A DNA stretch of 49,875 bases from Prevotella sp. (GCA_017642485.1 JAGCPC010000009.1:1-49875), one strand, 5' to 3'. Positions 1 to 7,048 are shown, counted from the first letter of the stretch. A program made the numbers and translations. Notes: generated from the sequence alone by a model not told the origin.

Positions 1-30
1 AATCCATTAATTCTTTTCTATAAGACTTTG

Positions 31-64
31 GTCGTCAAAGTCGTCAAAGTCGTCAAAGTCGTCA
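31..64. repeat. Left arm of a 34-bp inverted repeat (9-bp units)
   Basis: This arm is GTCGTCAAA repeated three times plus GTCGTCA. Its exact reverse complement lies at 221-254, so the two arms could pair across the 156 nt between them. Seen directly in the sequence; function unknown. Confidence 0.9.
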
Positions 65-220
65 ACGAGTTTTTGACAGTTGACAGTTAACAGTTTTGCA
101 GTTGGTAGTTAAACCTCAATTCGTCAATTTATCCATCCTCAAAAAGAAGAGAGAAACCATTAAAGGAAGAGAGATATTTATATTATATAATAACCTATAC
201 GTGCACGTGCGTGAGGGTTG

Positions 221-254
221 TGACGACTTTGACGACTTTGACGACTTTGACGAC
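221..254. repeat. Right arm of the 34-bp inverted repeat
   Basis: TGACGACTT-type 9-bp units, a perfect reverse complement of 31-64. The enclosed segment is AT-rich and contains GTGCACGTGCGTG near 201. Confidence 0.9.
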
Positions 255-400
255 CACCTCAAATGTTAAAAACGGAGATGCATTTTTGGGCAAAATTGAA
301 GTTTTTGAATCAAAAATCAACAAAATCAAAAAAAATCATTTACACCCTTGTAACGTGTTGTAATGCAATTAGTTACACGTTAAAATTTTTTACATTTAGT

Positions 401-488
401 AGTGTGTATATTTTGCACTGTCAAAGCATAGAGTTTGCACTGCTAAAGCATAGGGTTTGCAAGGGAAAAGCATAGGGTTTGCAACCCT
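401..488. repeat. 22-bp-period direct repeat array, four units
   Basis: Units begin at 401, 423, 445 and 467. The last three start AAAGCATAG(A/G)GTTTGCA and the first shares the TTTGCACTG half. The last unit plus the following bases forms a nested hairpin at 470-498: AGGGTT (474-479) pairs with AACCCT (483-488), and GCATAG (470-475) recurs inverted as CTATGC (493-498). The 22-bp spacing equals about two helical turns. A second array of the same period lies near 42268. Confidence 0.85.
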
Positions 489-543
489 AACTCTATGCCT
501 CTCCAAAACGCTCCGAAAGGAAAGGTTAAAAACAGAGAAAAAC

Positions 544-574
544 TTGCATATTTTAAGTTAATGTAGTAACTTTG
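544..574 (+). promoter_or_regulatory. Bacteroidetes-type promoter for the HU-family gene
   Basis: TTG at 544-546, a 20-nt spacer, then TAACTTTG at 567-574, matching TTG-N19/20-TAnnTTTG. The transcript would start near 581 and leave a leader of about 260 nt carrying the mini-hairpins. Confidence 0.7.
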
Positions 575-723
575 CATCAACTTCCTGAGGGAATGACGTT
601 AACCATAACGTTAACCTTAACAGGAACGGGGGACTGAACTTCAAAGGCCACGAAAGGATGTCCCAGAGCGCTCAAAACAAACAACATTATTAACTAACAA
701 CTAACAGTTCACAATTCACAATT

Positions 724-801
724 ATCGTAGCGAAGCGTATCGTAGGGGCATCGCCCCGTATCGTAGCAATCTCTGATTGCGTATCGTAGCAACGAAGTTG
801 C
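724..801 (+). repeat. Series of mini-hairpins separated by TATCGTAG
   Basis: TATCGTAG occurs four times (724, 739, 759, 782). After the last three copies comes a short hairpin: GGGGC-ATC-GCCCC (745-757), GCAAT-CTCTG-ATTGC (766-780) and GCAAC-GAA-GTTGC (789-801). They lie in the predicted HU leader about 40 nt before the start codon, so they could act on the mRNA. Two similar hairpins follow the gene at 1301 and 1426. Confidence 0.75.
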
Positions 802-841
802 GTTTCGTACGATTAAAACAAAGTTTTAAAAGTTCAAAGTT

Positions 842-1279
842 ATGGCAGTACTTATCAATGTCCGTCAGGACAATCGCAAGAACTCAAACAAACTCTTCTA
901 CGGAAAGGTAATTCATCCCTCAACCGTTGACCTCAACGGAATTGCCGAGCAGATTACCAATTTGTGTACCGTTACAAAGGCAGATGTGCAGGTGGTGCTC
1001 ACTGAGTTAATTGAGGTTATGAACTATGAGTTGGCTAACTCAAACAAAATCCTGCTCGACAACTTCGGATACTTCTCTGTAGGCATCAAGTCAAGTGGCT
1101 CACTCACGAAGGACGAGTGGAACATACCTGAGAACCTCAAGAACTTCCACATCAACTTCCAGTCCACTCGCAACACCACCAACCACAAGGTAACCAACAA
1201 AGCCCTCGGCTTCGGATACAAGTACAAGATACTTGACCTCGTGGAGAAGCCTAAGCAGGAGGAGGACGACGGAGAGTAA
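842..1279 (+). CDS. HU-family (HU-HIG type) DNA-binding protein
   Basis: This 145-residue protein is predicted to be a nucleoid-associated DNA-binding protein of the HU/IHF superfamily, in the Bacteroidetes branch with extra N- and C-terminal segments (HU-related, HU-HIG). The helical dimerisation part is around residues 35-65 (ITNLCTVTKADVQVVLTELI), followed by the strand motif LLDNFGYFSVGIKSSG. The DNA-binding arm is likely within residues 85-115. The C-terminus is acidic (EEDDGE). It starts with ATG at 842 after a long structured leader. The smalltalk-like peptide follows, the usual partner of this HU type; the N-acetylmuramoyl-L-alanine amidase that often comes third is not present. It is not the housekeeping HU of about 90 residues. 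Family assignment is firm; the cellular role is unknown. Confidence 0.9.
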   Translation: MAVLINVRQDNRKNSNKLFYGKVIHPSTVDLNGIAEQITNLCTVTKADVQVVLTELIEVMNYELANSNKILLDNFGYFSVGIKSSGSLTKDEWNIPENLKNFHINFQSTRNTTNHKVTNKALGFGYKYKILDLVEKPKQEEDDGE

Positions 1280-1300
1280 TTTTCAGTTCACAGTTAGGAG

Positions 1301-1318
1301 TCGCTCTTGTCAGAGCGA
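1301..1318 (+). other. Short hairpin after the HU-family gene
   Basis: TCGCTCT (1301-1307), loop TGTC, AGAGCGA (1312-1318): a perfect 7-bp stem 21 nt after the stop codon. No U-tract follows, so it is probably a processing or stability element rather than an intrinsic terminator. Confidence 0.55.
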
Positions 1319-1425
1319 GAAATCCTACAAATCGAACCAAATCAAACAAATATAATTTAACGACAACCTGGACAACTTGGACAACTTTTAAGATTTGAAA
1401 GATTTGAAAAGATTTGTACGATTTC

Positions 1426-1438
1426 TGCCCGTAGGGCA
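1426..1438 (+). other. Short hairpin upstream of the smalltalk-like gene
   Basis: TGCCC (1426-1430), loop GTA, GGGCA (1434-1438). It sits 24 nt before the peptide's start codon and just after a 9-bp-like run of GATTTGAAA units (about 1391-1422). Same style as the mini-hairpins at 745-801. Confidence 0.5.
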
Positions 1439-1462
1439 CTCAAGAACAGAAAGGAGTTTTTT

Positions 1463-1564
1463 ATGACGGAAGAAGCTAAAAAGAACTGGAGCGTTATCAT
1501 CAACGCTATCCTCACCGCAATCTGCACGATACTGACAACGACAAGTTGCGTATCACATCTGTAA
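1463..1564 (+). CDS. Smalltalk-family small peptide (33 residues)
   Basis: ATG at 1463 is preceded by AAGGAG (1451-1456), a strong Shine-Dalgarno for a phylum that rarely uses one. The peptide begins MTEEAKKNW, has a hydrophobic helix (about residues 10-25) and ends LTTTSCVSHL. Size, position after an HU-HIG gene and the Cys near the C-terminus match the family called smalltalk protein in Bacteroidetes annotation (recalled, not searched). The LTTTSC segment looks like a lipobox, so signal peptidase II could leave a lipidated CVSHL pentapeptide; this is inference. The amidase gene that commonly follows is missing. The function is unknown. Confidence 0.72.
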   Translation: MTEEAKKNWSVIINAILTAICTILTTTSCVSHL

Positions 1565-1593
1565 AATAAGGCGATTTCGATTTGTCATAGTTA

Positions 1594-1647
1594 AGCCGTG
1601 TAATCAATGGCATCCTTGTCTTGGGGGTGAGAACTGATTACACGGCT
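1594..1647 (+). terminator. Stem-loop terminator after the smalltalk-like gene
   Basis: AGCCGTGTAATCA (1594-1606) pairs perfectly with TGATTACACGGCT (1635-1647). The loop is 28 nt, long for an intrinsic terminator, and GATTTTTG follows. It begins 29 nt after the peptide's stop. Confidence 0.6.
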
Positions 1648-1661
1648 GATTTTTGTATGAT

Positions 1662-1740
1662 TTGTCAACATTGTCAACATTGTCAACATTGTTTATGTAT
1701 GGTTTGTATGGTTTGTATGGTTTGTATGGTTTGTATGTTT
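1662..1740. repeat. Two adjacent 9-bp tandem arrays
   Basis: TTGTCAACA occurs three times from 1662, then GTATGGTTT four times from 1697 plus a shortened GTATGTTT to 1740. The two arrays share the period but not the sequence. They lie between the hairpin and the 3' end of the minus-strand OmpA-like gene. Confidence 0.9.
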
Positions 1741-1771
1741 ATTCTAAAGTGTTTTCGTCGAACTCACTCCC

Positions 1772-2149
1772 CTACTTGACGAAGAAGGAGACGAATTCGT
1801 TGAACTCGGGTTGCTCATAACGGGTGCTCTCTCCTACCCCAATGGAGATGACATTGTCGGAGGGGAGGTGGTACTGCGTGATGAGCGTGGTGCGGACGGC
1901 ATCGGCACGCTGCTGTGCTATGTCACCCTGGTGGGCCTTGGGGGTGAGGGACGATACGAAGCCTGCCACGATGATGGTGGACGAGGGGTGATGGGTGGCA
2001 TACTCGGCGATGAGCTGCAGCTGTGCGAACTGTGACTCGCGGATAGTGACGGAGTCGGGCTCAAAGAGTATGCGCTGGTTTAATGGACTCTGCGCGTGGC
2101 AAAGGGTGGTGCTCAGTGTGAGGAGCACGAGGAGAATGAGATGTTTCAT
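1772..2149 (-). CDS. Small periplasmic OmpA-like domain protein
   Basis: This 125-residue protein has a signal peptide (MKHLILLVLLTLSTTLCHAQ, cleavage after about residue 20) followed directly by one OmpA C-terminal-like domain. The pattern I-L-F-E-P-D-S near residue 27, a helix ending in QQRADAVRTTLI, and NVISIGVGES fit the fold that binds peptidoglycan. The usual TD...G...N..LS segment is degenerate here (GFVSSLTPKAHQGDI), so binding of diaminopimelate is uncertain. There is no lipobox and no barrel. It lies 27 nt downstream of the efflux permease gene on the same strand and is probably the last gene of that operon, perhaps helping hold the efflux assembly in the cell wall (inference). Confidence 0.7.
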   Translation of the reverse strand: MKHLILLVLLTLSTTLCHAQSPLNQRILFEPDSVTIRESQFAQLQLIAEYATHHPSSTIIVAGFVSSLTPKAHQGDIAQQRADAVRTTLITQYHLPSDNVISIGVGESTRYEQPEFNEFVSFFVK

Positions 2150-2176
2150 TGAGATGATAGATTATAGATAACTCCT

Positions 2177-3400
2177 TTATTCATACCTTATTGCTTCTAT
2201 AGGATCCATGCGTGCTGCCTTCTGAGCGGGGAAATAGCCGAAGCCGACGCCGATGATGGTGCAGACGATGAAACTGACGATGATAGACCACATGGGGATG
2301 CTGGTGGGCAGAGCGAAGACCATGGTGGCACCCAGTGAGAGGAGTGCTCCGAGGCCTATGCCGAGTATGCCGCCAGTGACGGAGATGATGATGGACTCGA
2401 TGAGGAACTGATTGGAGATGTCGATGCCACGTGCGCCGACGGACATGCGCAGTCCTATCTCCTTGGTGCGCTCGGTGACGCTGACGAGCATGATATTCAT
2501 GATGCCGATGCCGGCTACGAGGAGCGAGAAGGCTGCTGCTACGACAAGGATGAGGGTGACGGTGTCCATGGTGGATGACATGGTCTCCATCATCTCCTGC
2601 TGGGAGCGGATGGTGAAGTCGTCCTCGGCATCGTCCTTGAGCTTGTGCTGCTGACGTAGTATGGCGGTGAGCTCAGCGATGGCATCGTCGGTCATCTCCT
2701 CGGTGAGGGCGGAGCAGTTGATGCTGGAGAGCCACGTCTGGGCACTGACACGCTTCATCACAGTGGTGTAAGGGGTGATGATGAGGTTGTCCTGGTCCAT
2801 GCCGAAGGAGTTGTAGCCCTTGCTCTTGAGGACTCCTATCACGCGAAAGGGTATGCTCTTGAAGCGTATCATCTTGCCGACGGGATCGACGTGCTCGCCA
2901 AAGAGTTCGTCAACGACGGTCTTGCCTATGAGGCACACCTTGGCGGACTTCTTGATATCCTCATCGGTAAACTCGGTGCCGCTGGTGACCTCCCACTGCT
3001 TGATGTCGAGGTACTCGGGGCTCTCACCGTAGAGCGTGGTGGAGGTGTTGTTGTTGCCATTGATGACCTGTCCGCTGGCGCTCACCTCGGGCGAGATATA
3101 GGAGATGTACTTGGCATCCTTCTTGATGGCCTCAAAGTCCTCGACCTTGAGGGTCTGCATGCTGGAGGGATCCTGACGTACTCCACCCATGCCCTTGTCG
3201 GCTCCTGGGCGTATCATGATGATATTGGTACCCATCTGGGATATGTTCTGACGGATACTCTCCTTGGAACCCTGACCTATGGCCATCATGACGATGACGG
3301 CTGCGACACCGATGATGATGCCGAGCATGCTCAGGAAGGAGCGAAACTTATTGCTTAGTATAGCCTTGATGGCTACTTTTATAAGATTGATGAAGCTCAT
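2177..3400 (-). CDS. MacB-type ABC transporter permease
   Basis: A 407-residue inner-membrane permease of the MacB/FtsX family. TM1 is at about residues 21-43 (FLSMLGIIIGVAAVIVMMAIG), then a large periplasmic MacB_PCD domain to about 275, then three TM segments. The coupling-helix signature VTERTKEIGLRMSVGARGID precedes the last two TMs, and the protein ends AARMDPIEAIRYE as is typical. I chose the ATG at 3400 (MSFINLIKV) because the open frame upstream to 3550 only translates the GTTAAAGAA repeat array into an LTSLTP tract. It lacks an ATPase domain and works with the ATPase at 3623-4375. Together with the MFP and TolC genes it forms a tripartite efflux pump; the substrate cannot be told from sequence. 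Confidence 0.92.
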   Translation of the reverse strand: MSFINLIKVAIKAILSNKFRSFLSMLGIIIGVAAVIVMMAIGQGSKESIRQNISQMGTNIIMIRPGADKGMGGVRQDPSSMQTLKVEDFEAIKKDAKYISYISPEVSASGQVINGNNNTSTTLYGESPEYLDIKQWEVTSGTEFTDEDIKKSAKVCLIGKTVVDELFGEHVDPVGKMIRFKSIPFRVIGVLKSKGYNSFGMDQDNLIITPYTTVMKRVSAQTWLSSINCSALTEEMTDDAIAELTAILRQQHKLKDDAEDDFTIRSQQEMMETMSSTMDTVTLILVVAAAFSLLVAGIGIMNIMLVSVTERTKEIGLRMSVGARGIDISNQFLIESIIISVTGGILGIGLGALLSLGATMVFALPTSIPMWSIIVSFIVCTIIGVGFGYFPAQKAARMDPIEAIRYE

Positions 3401-3413
3401 TTGTTTCTTAGGA

Positions 3414-3512
3414 GTTAAAGAAGTTAAAGAAGTTAAAGAAGTTAAAGGAGTTAAAGGAGTTAAAGGAGTTAAAGGAGTTAAAGAAGTTAAAGAAGTTAAA
3501 GAAGTTAAAGAC
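3414..3512. repeat. 9-bp tandem array, 11 units, inside the efflux operon
   Basis: GTTAAAGAA three times, GTTAAAGGA four times, GTTAAAGAA three times, then GTTAAAGAC. The order is symmetric (3-4-3). Because 9 is a multiple of three the array is open in several frames on both strands, which produces false protein extensions. Confidence 0.95.
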
Positions 3513-3535
3513 AATAGTGAGTGCCTCAACTGTGA

Positions 3536-3622
3536 AACCTCAAATCTCAAACCTCAAATCTCAAACCTCAAACCTCAAACCTCAAACCTCAAACCTCAAA
3601 TCTCAAACCTCAAATCTCAAAC
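3536..3622. repeat. 7-bp tandem array (ACCTCAA/ATCTCAA)
   Basis: About twelve 7-bp units of (A)CCTCAAA and TCTCAAA fill the gap right up to the stop codon of the ATPase gene at 3623. With the 9-bp array it makes a 222-nt spacer between two genes that should be co-translated. Confidence 0.9.
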
Positions 3623-4375
3623 CTAATCGTCCTGTGGTTTGGGCAAGGCAGCGAGTGCCTCGGCGGCTGAGAGGATATGGGTGTTGATGACATCCTCGCG
3701 TATCTTGCCGTCGCGCAGCATGATATTGCGTGAGGAGTACTGTGCTATCTCGGGATTGTGGGTGACGAAGATGATGGTGCGCCCCTGTGCATGGAGCTTC
3801 TGGAAGAGCACGAGCATCTCGAAGGAGGTACGTGTGTCGAGGTTGCCGGTAGCCTCATCGGCAAGCACCACGGCGGGGTTGTTGACGAGGGCGCGCGCTA
3901 TGGCTACTCGCTGCATCTGACCGCCTGACATCTGATTGCTCTTGTGATAGAGGCGGTCGCCGAGACCTACCTCCTGCAGTGCCTGGATGGCTGCCTGGCG
4001 ACGCTGCTCGGCGCTGTACTCTGAATTGTACATAAGGGGGAGCTCCACATTCTCCACCGAGGTGGTCTTGGCCAGGAGGTTGTAGTTTTGGAATACGAAA
4101 CCTATCTTGCGATTGCGCAGGCGTGCTCGCTGACTCTTGGACATGGTACGCACGCTGACGCCATCGAGGTAATACTCGCCTGAGGTGGGGGTGTCGAGGC
4201 AGCCTAACTGATTGAGCAGCGTGGACTTGCCTGAGCCAGAGGTGCCCATGATGGTGACAAACTCACCCTCGTAGATCTTGAACGATACGCCACGCAGCGC
4301 CTTGACGACCTCGGAGCCTACCTTAAACTCGCGGCGCACATCCTGGAGTTCTATTACTACTTTTCTTTCTTCCAT
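3623..4375 (-). CDS. ABC transporter ATP-binding protein (MacB/LolD type)
   Basis: This 250-residue cytoplasmic ATPase has Walker A GTSGSGKST (residues 44-52), Q-loop VFQNYNLL (about 94-101), the signature SGGQMQ (150-155), Walker B VVLADE (169-174), a D-loop NLD and the switch His in VTHN (H206). The closest family is the LolD/MacB-like group, whose members energise FtsX-type permeases. The gene starts 34 nt after the MFP gene and its stop abuts the repeat array before the permease. The ATPase and permease, fused in one chain in E. coli MacB, are separate here, as is common in Bacteroidetes. Confidence 0.95.
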   Translation of the reverse strand: MEERKVVIELQDVRREFKVGSEVVKALRGVSFKIYEGEFVTIMGTSGSGKSTLLNQLGCLDTPTSGEYYLDGVSVRTMSKSQRARLRNRKIGFVFQNYNLLAKTTSVENVELPLMYNSEYSAEQRRQAAIQALQEVGLGDRLYHKSNQMSGGQMQRVAIARALVNNPAVVLADEATGNLDTRTSFEMLVLFQKLHAQGRTIIFVTHNPEIAQYSSRNIMLRDGKIREDVINTHILSAAEALAALPKPQDD

Positions 4376-4409
4376 AGGGGGTTGTGTTTTGGCGTTTTTT
4401 TGCTATGTG

Positions 4410-5621
4410 CTACCTGGCTGAGGAGGAGCCGCCACTGCCGCTCTTCTTATTAGAACCTGGACGCTTAGGCATGAAGGGGTTGTTGGTGGACTGGCCTGAG
4501 GCATCGTCGCCGTCAGCTGATGCGCCTCGCATCTGAAACTCGGTAACGACCTGCTGCCCAGCCTTGATGCCTGACTTCACCTCGGTGGTGATGCCATCGC
4601 TGATGCCTATGGTGACGGCGTAGGCCCTGAAGGTGTTGCCATCGAGCACCCACACCTTGTTGGCACCCTGGCAGTCAACTATGGTCTGACCCTTGGTGAG
4701 CATCTTCTCGTGGGGGGTAAACTTGAGTGCCTTGGCAGGTACGGCGAGGACATTCTTGACCTCCTTGGTGTAGATGGTGACATTGGCGGTGAGGCCTGGC
4801 TTGAGCTTCATATCGGCATTGGGGGCAGAGATGACGACCTGATATGTCACCACATTGGACTCGGTGGTAGCCTCCTGGCGCACCTGTGTGACAGTGCCTG
4901 AGAAGGTGTCATCAGGGTAGGCATCGACAGTAAACTTGACGCGCTGTCCCTCCTTGACCTCGCCGATGTCAGCCTCATCGATGTCGGCGATGACCTGCAT
5001 ATTGGTAAGGTCCTGGGCGATGGTGAAGAGCTCTGGGGTGCTGAAGGAGGCTGCTACGGTCTGTCCCTCCTCGACGCTCTTGGACAGCACTATGCCATCA
5101 ATAGGCGAGGTGATGGTGGCATAGCCGAGGTTGGTCTGTGCCTTATTGACGCTCTCGGACGAGGTGCGCACCTGCTGCTGCGCCTGCTCGTAGGACAGGC
5201 GTGCCTGCTCAAAGTCGTTGGCAGAGATGAGTCCCTTGTCGTAGAGGGTCTTGTAACGGGTGTAGTTGGCCTTCTGATAAGACAGGTTACTCTGTGCCGA
5301 TGAGAGGTTGGCACGGGCGCTGGCAAGCTCGGAGAGGAGATTGGTCTTGTCGAGTTCGGCAATGACCTGTCCCTTCTTGACCACGCTGTTGTAGTCAACA
5401 TACAGATGGGCCACGATGCCTGACACCTGGGTACCAACGGTAACGCTGGTGACGGGCTCTATGGTGCCTGTGGCGGTGACGCTATTGGTGATGTCGTTGG
5501 TCTGCACCTCGGCTGTGCTGTACGACACGCCTGCTGACTTCTTGCCTCCCAGGAGGAGGTACGCTATGATGGCTACTGCTGCTACTGCTGCTATGCCGAT
5601 GTATATCTTCTTATTTTTCAT
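4410..5621 (-). CDS. Membrane fusion protein (HlyD/MacA family) of an efflux pump
   Basis: A 403-residue periplasmic adaptor. An N-terminal anchor helix (about residues 6-25) follows MKNKK. A split lipoyl domain (VGTQVSGIVAHLYVDYNSVV and later ATITSPIDGIVLSKSVEEGQ) brackets a coiled-coil hairpin at about 95-165 rich in Gln, Ala and Ser. Beta-barrel and membrane-proximal domains follow to about 365. The last 30 residues are a low-complexity Gly/Ser/Lys tail. There is no lipobox. It would join the MacB-like permease in the inner membrane to the TolC-like channel. It lies 68 nt after tolC, a gap holding 16-bp repeats. Confidence 0.93.
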   Translation of the reverse strand: MKNKKIYIGIAAVAAVAIIAYLLLGGKKSAGVSYSTAEVQTNDITNSVTATGTIEPVTSVTVGTQVSGIVAHLYVDYNSVVKKGQVIAELDKTNLLSELASARANLSSAQSNLSYQKANYTRYKTLYDKGLISANDFEQARLSYEQAQQQVRTSSESVNKAQTNLGYATITSPIDGIVLSKSVEEGQTVAASFSTPELFTIAQDLTNMQVIADIDEADIGEVKEGQRVKFTVDAYPDDTFSGTVTQVRQEATTESNVVTYQVVISAPNADMKLKPGLTANVTIYTKEVKNVLAVPAKALKFTPHEKMLTKGQTIVDCQGANKVWVLDGNTFRAYAVTIGISDGITTEVKSGIKAGQQVVTEFQMRGASADGDDASGQSTNNPFMPKRPGSNKKSGSGGSSSAR

Positions 5622-5651
5622 ATAGTTGTTTTTGTTTTTGTTTTTTTCGAA

Positions 5652-5698
5652 ATGTCGTTATTTCGGGATGGCGTTATTTCGGTATGTCGTTATTTTTG
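5652..5698. repeat. 16-bp tandem repeat between the tolC-like and macA-like genes
   Basis: Units ATGTCGTTATTTCGGG (5652), ATGGCGTTATTTCGGT (5668) and ATGTCGTTATTTTTG (5684). The last unit overlaps the stop codon of the TolC-family gene (5690-5692). A related 16-bp repeat occurs between the two pgk genes. Confidence 0.85.
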
Positions 5699-7018
5699 AT
5701 AGAAGTCCAACATCTTGATGTCTAATATCGTCATGTATTTTGACTGCAGTTCGCTCTGCTTGGCAGAGAGCAGGCGCGTCTTGCCCTCTTGGAGCTCGAC
5801 AATATTCTTCAGTCCGACGGCAAACTGCTCTGAGAGCAGGTCGTAGGAGTCCTGTGCTGCAGTAGTGCTGACCTTTGCTGCCTTGTACTGGTTTTGGTTG
5901 CTGTTGGCATCAATCCAGTATTTTTCTATCGTACTGTGGAGCGTCACCTCCTCATTTTGCACGTCGAGGAGTGCAGACTGTCGCTGTATGTTGGCCTTAT
6001 TGACAGCGGTGCGTGAGGAGCGCTGGTCGAAGATGGGCACGCTGACCGTCACGCCTGCGCCGACGCTGAAGTTGCTCTTCATCTGTTCGCCCCACTTATT
6101 TTTATTGAGCGATGCGCTGGAAGTGCCAGCCGAAGCGTTGAGCGATATAGTGGGGTAATATTGACCACGAGCTATCTTCTGCTGCAGTTCGGCACTCTGC
6201 ACAGCGAGTTGTGCACGCTTTATCTCAGGGCGGTTGGCCTTGGCAGCATCATACACTGACTGCAAAGAGGGGATGGGTTGGAGAGCCATAGCATCGGTGG
6301 ACTCAGTATCGGCAACATCAAAGTCATCGTCATCGATAATCTCAAGCAGTGCCTTGAGCTGACGCTTGTAACCCTGCACGGCGCTCTCAGCCTGAACGAC
6401 TTTATACTCATCCTGCGCACGGGTGGCAGAAAGCTGCGAGCACTCCGCCTTGCTCATGCTGCCTACCTGTACCATCTGCAGTCCACGCTGCTCATTGACC
6501 TTGGCAGCTTCGAGGCTCTCCTTATTGACCTTGACAGCCTCCTTGGAGTAGAGTATCTGTATGTAGAGCGTAGCTATCTGCTCCTCTATGGCACGTGCCT
6601 GGGCGACGCTGTCCTGCTCTGCCTTCTGTGTGAGGAGGTCATTCTGCTTGATGGTGTTGTGGTTGCGATTGCCATTCCACACTGTCCAGTTGGCCCCTAC
6701 GCTGTAGGTACCATTATACGACGTCTTGGAGGTGGACGACTCCACCTGACTGCCCGTCACCGTGGAGGTGCCGTAGGCACGCCATGGATTGTATGCCACA
6801 TTGTGACTTGTGGTGAAGGAGAGCGATGGGAATAGTACTGCCTTGGAAGCCTGGAGCGTCTCCTCATTGGTCTGGCGTGTGAGGCCTGCCTTCTGCAAGG
6901 AGATATTGCTCGTCATGGCATGCTGGAGGCACTCCTCCAGAGACCAAGTCCTACCCTGCACCGTCATGATGCAAGAAAGCATGATGAGAGCGAGTGTTAG
7001 AAGAAATTTTCTGTTCAT
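5690..7018 (-). CDS. TolC-family outer membrane efflux protein
   Basis: About 442 residues: a signal peptide (MNRKFLLTLALIMLSCIMTVQG) then two repeated OEP domains, each starting with a helix such as SLEECLQHAM and rich in long Gln/Ala/Lys helices (for example EVTLHSTIEKYWIDANSNQN). It would form the trimeric outer-membrane channel of the pump. Start choice: the frame stays open to a TTG at 7051, but that lies inside the predicted -7 box (7049-7056), so it cannot be used. ATGs at 7033 and 7018 both remain; 7018 gives the cleaner signal peptide and leaves a leader of about 24 nt. It is the first gene of the efflux operon. Confidence 0.92.
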   Translation of the reverse strand: MNRKFLLTLALIMLSCIMTVQGRTWSLEECLQHAMTSNISLQKAGLTRQTNEETLQASKAVLFPSLSFTTSHNVAYNPWRAYGTSTVTGSQVESSTSKTSYNGTYSVGANWTVWNGNRNHNTIKQNDLLTQKAEQDSVAQARAIEEQIATLYIQILYSKEAVKVNKESLEAAKVNEQRGLQMVQVGSMSKAECSQLSATRAQDEYKVVQAESAVQGYKRQLKALLEIIDDDDFDVADTESTDAMALQPIPSLQSVYDAAKANRPEIKRAQLAVQSAELQQKIARGQYYPTISLNASAGTSSASLNKNKWGEQMKSNFSVGAGVTVSVPIFDQRSSRTAVNKANIQRQSALLDVQNEEVTLHSTIEKYWIDANSNQNQYKAAKVSTTAAQDSYDLLSEQFAVGLKNIVELQEGKTRLLSAKQSELQSKYMTILDIKMLDFYQK

Positions 7019-7048
7019 TATCATCTGTTTCATTATTATTCGACGGTG

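Larger units (their letters stand above)
1..841. other. Repeat-rich non-coding leader upstream of the HU-family gene
   Basis: No convincing gene lies here. The stretch holds a 34-bp inverted repeat pair built from a 9-bp unit, an 8-bp inverted repeat (TAACGTGT at 351-358 with ACACGTTA at 375-382), a 22-bp-period array at 401-488, a promoter at 544-574 and a cluster of mini-hairpins at 724-801. A 70-codon open frame at 263-475 runs through the array and has no coding character. In related genomes the HU/smalltalk pair often sits beside VapE/DUF4248 genes; whether such genes lie left of this window cannot be seen. Confidence 0.6.

Noticed and set aside
263..475. 70-residue open frame left of the HU gene
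   Set aside because: It runs through the 22-bp array, has no homology I can recognise and no promoter or RBS; AT-rich chance frame.
1..1460. Insertion sequence or attachment site near the left repeats
   Set aside because: No transposase, no terminal inverted repeats with target duplication, and no integrase were found; only tandem and palindromic repeats.
3401..3550. 50-residue N-terminal extension of the MacB-like permease
   Set aside because: It only translates the 9-bp array (LTSLTP repeats). The family start MSFINLIK at 3400 is right.
6278..6835. 185-residue plus-strand frame inside the TolC-family gene
   Set aside because: Antisense shadow; Leu-rich without motif or signal, and the minus-strand product is a clear family member.
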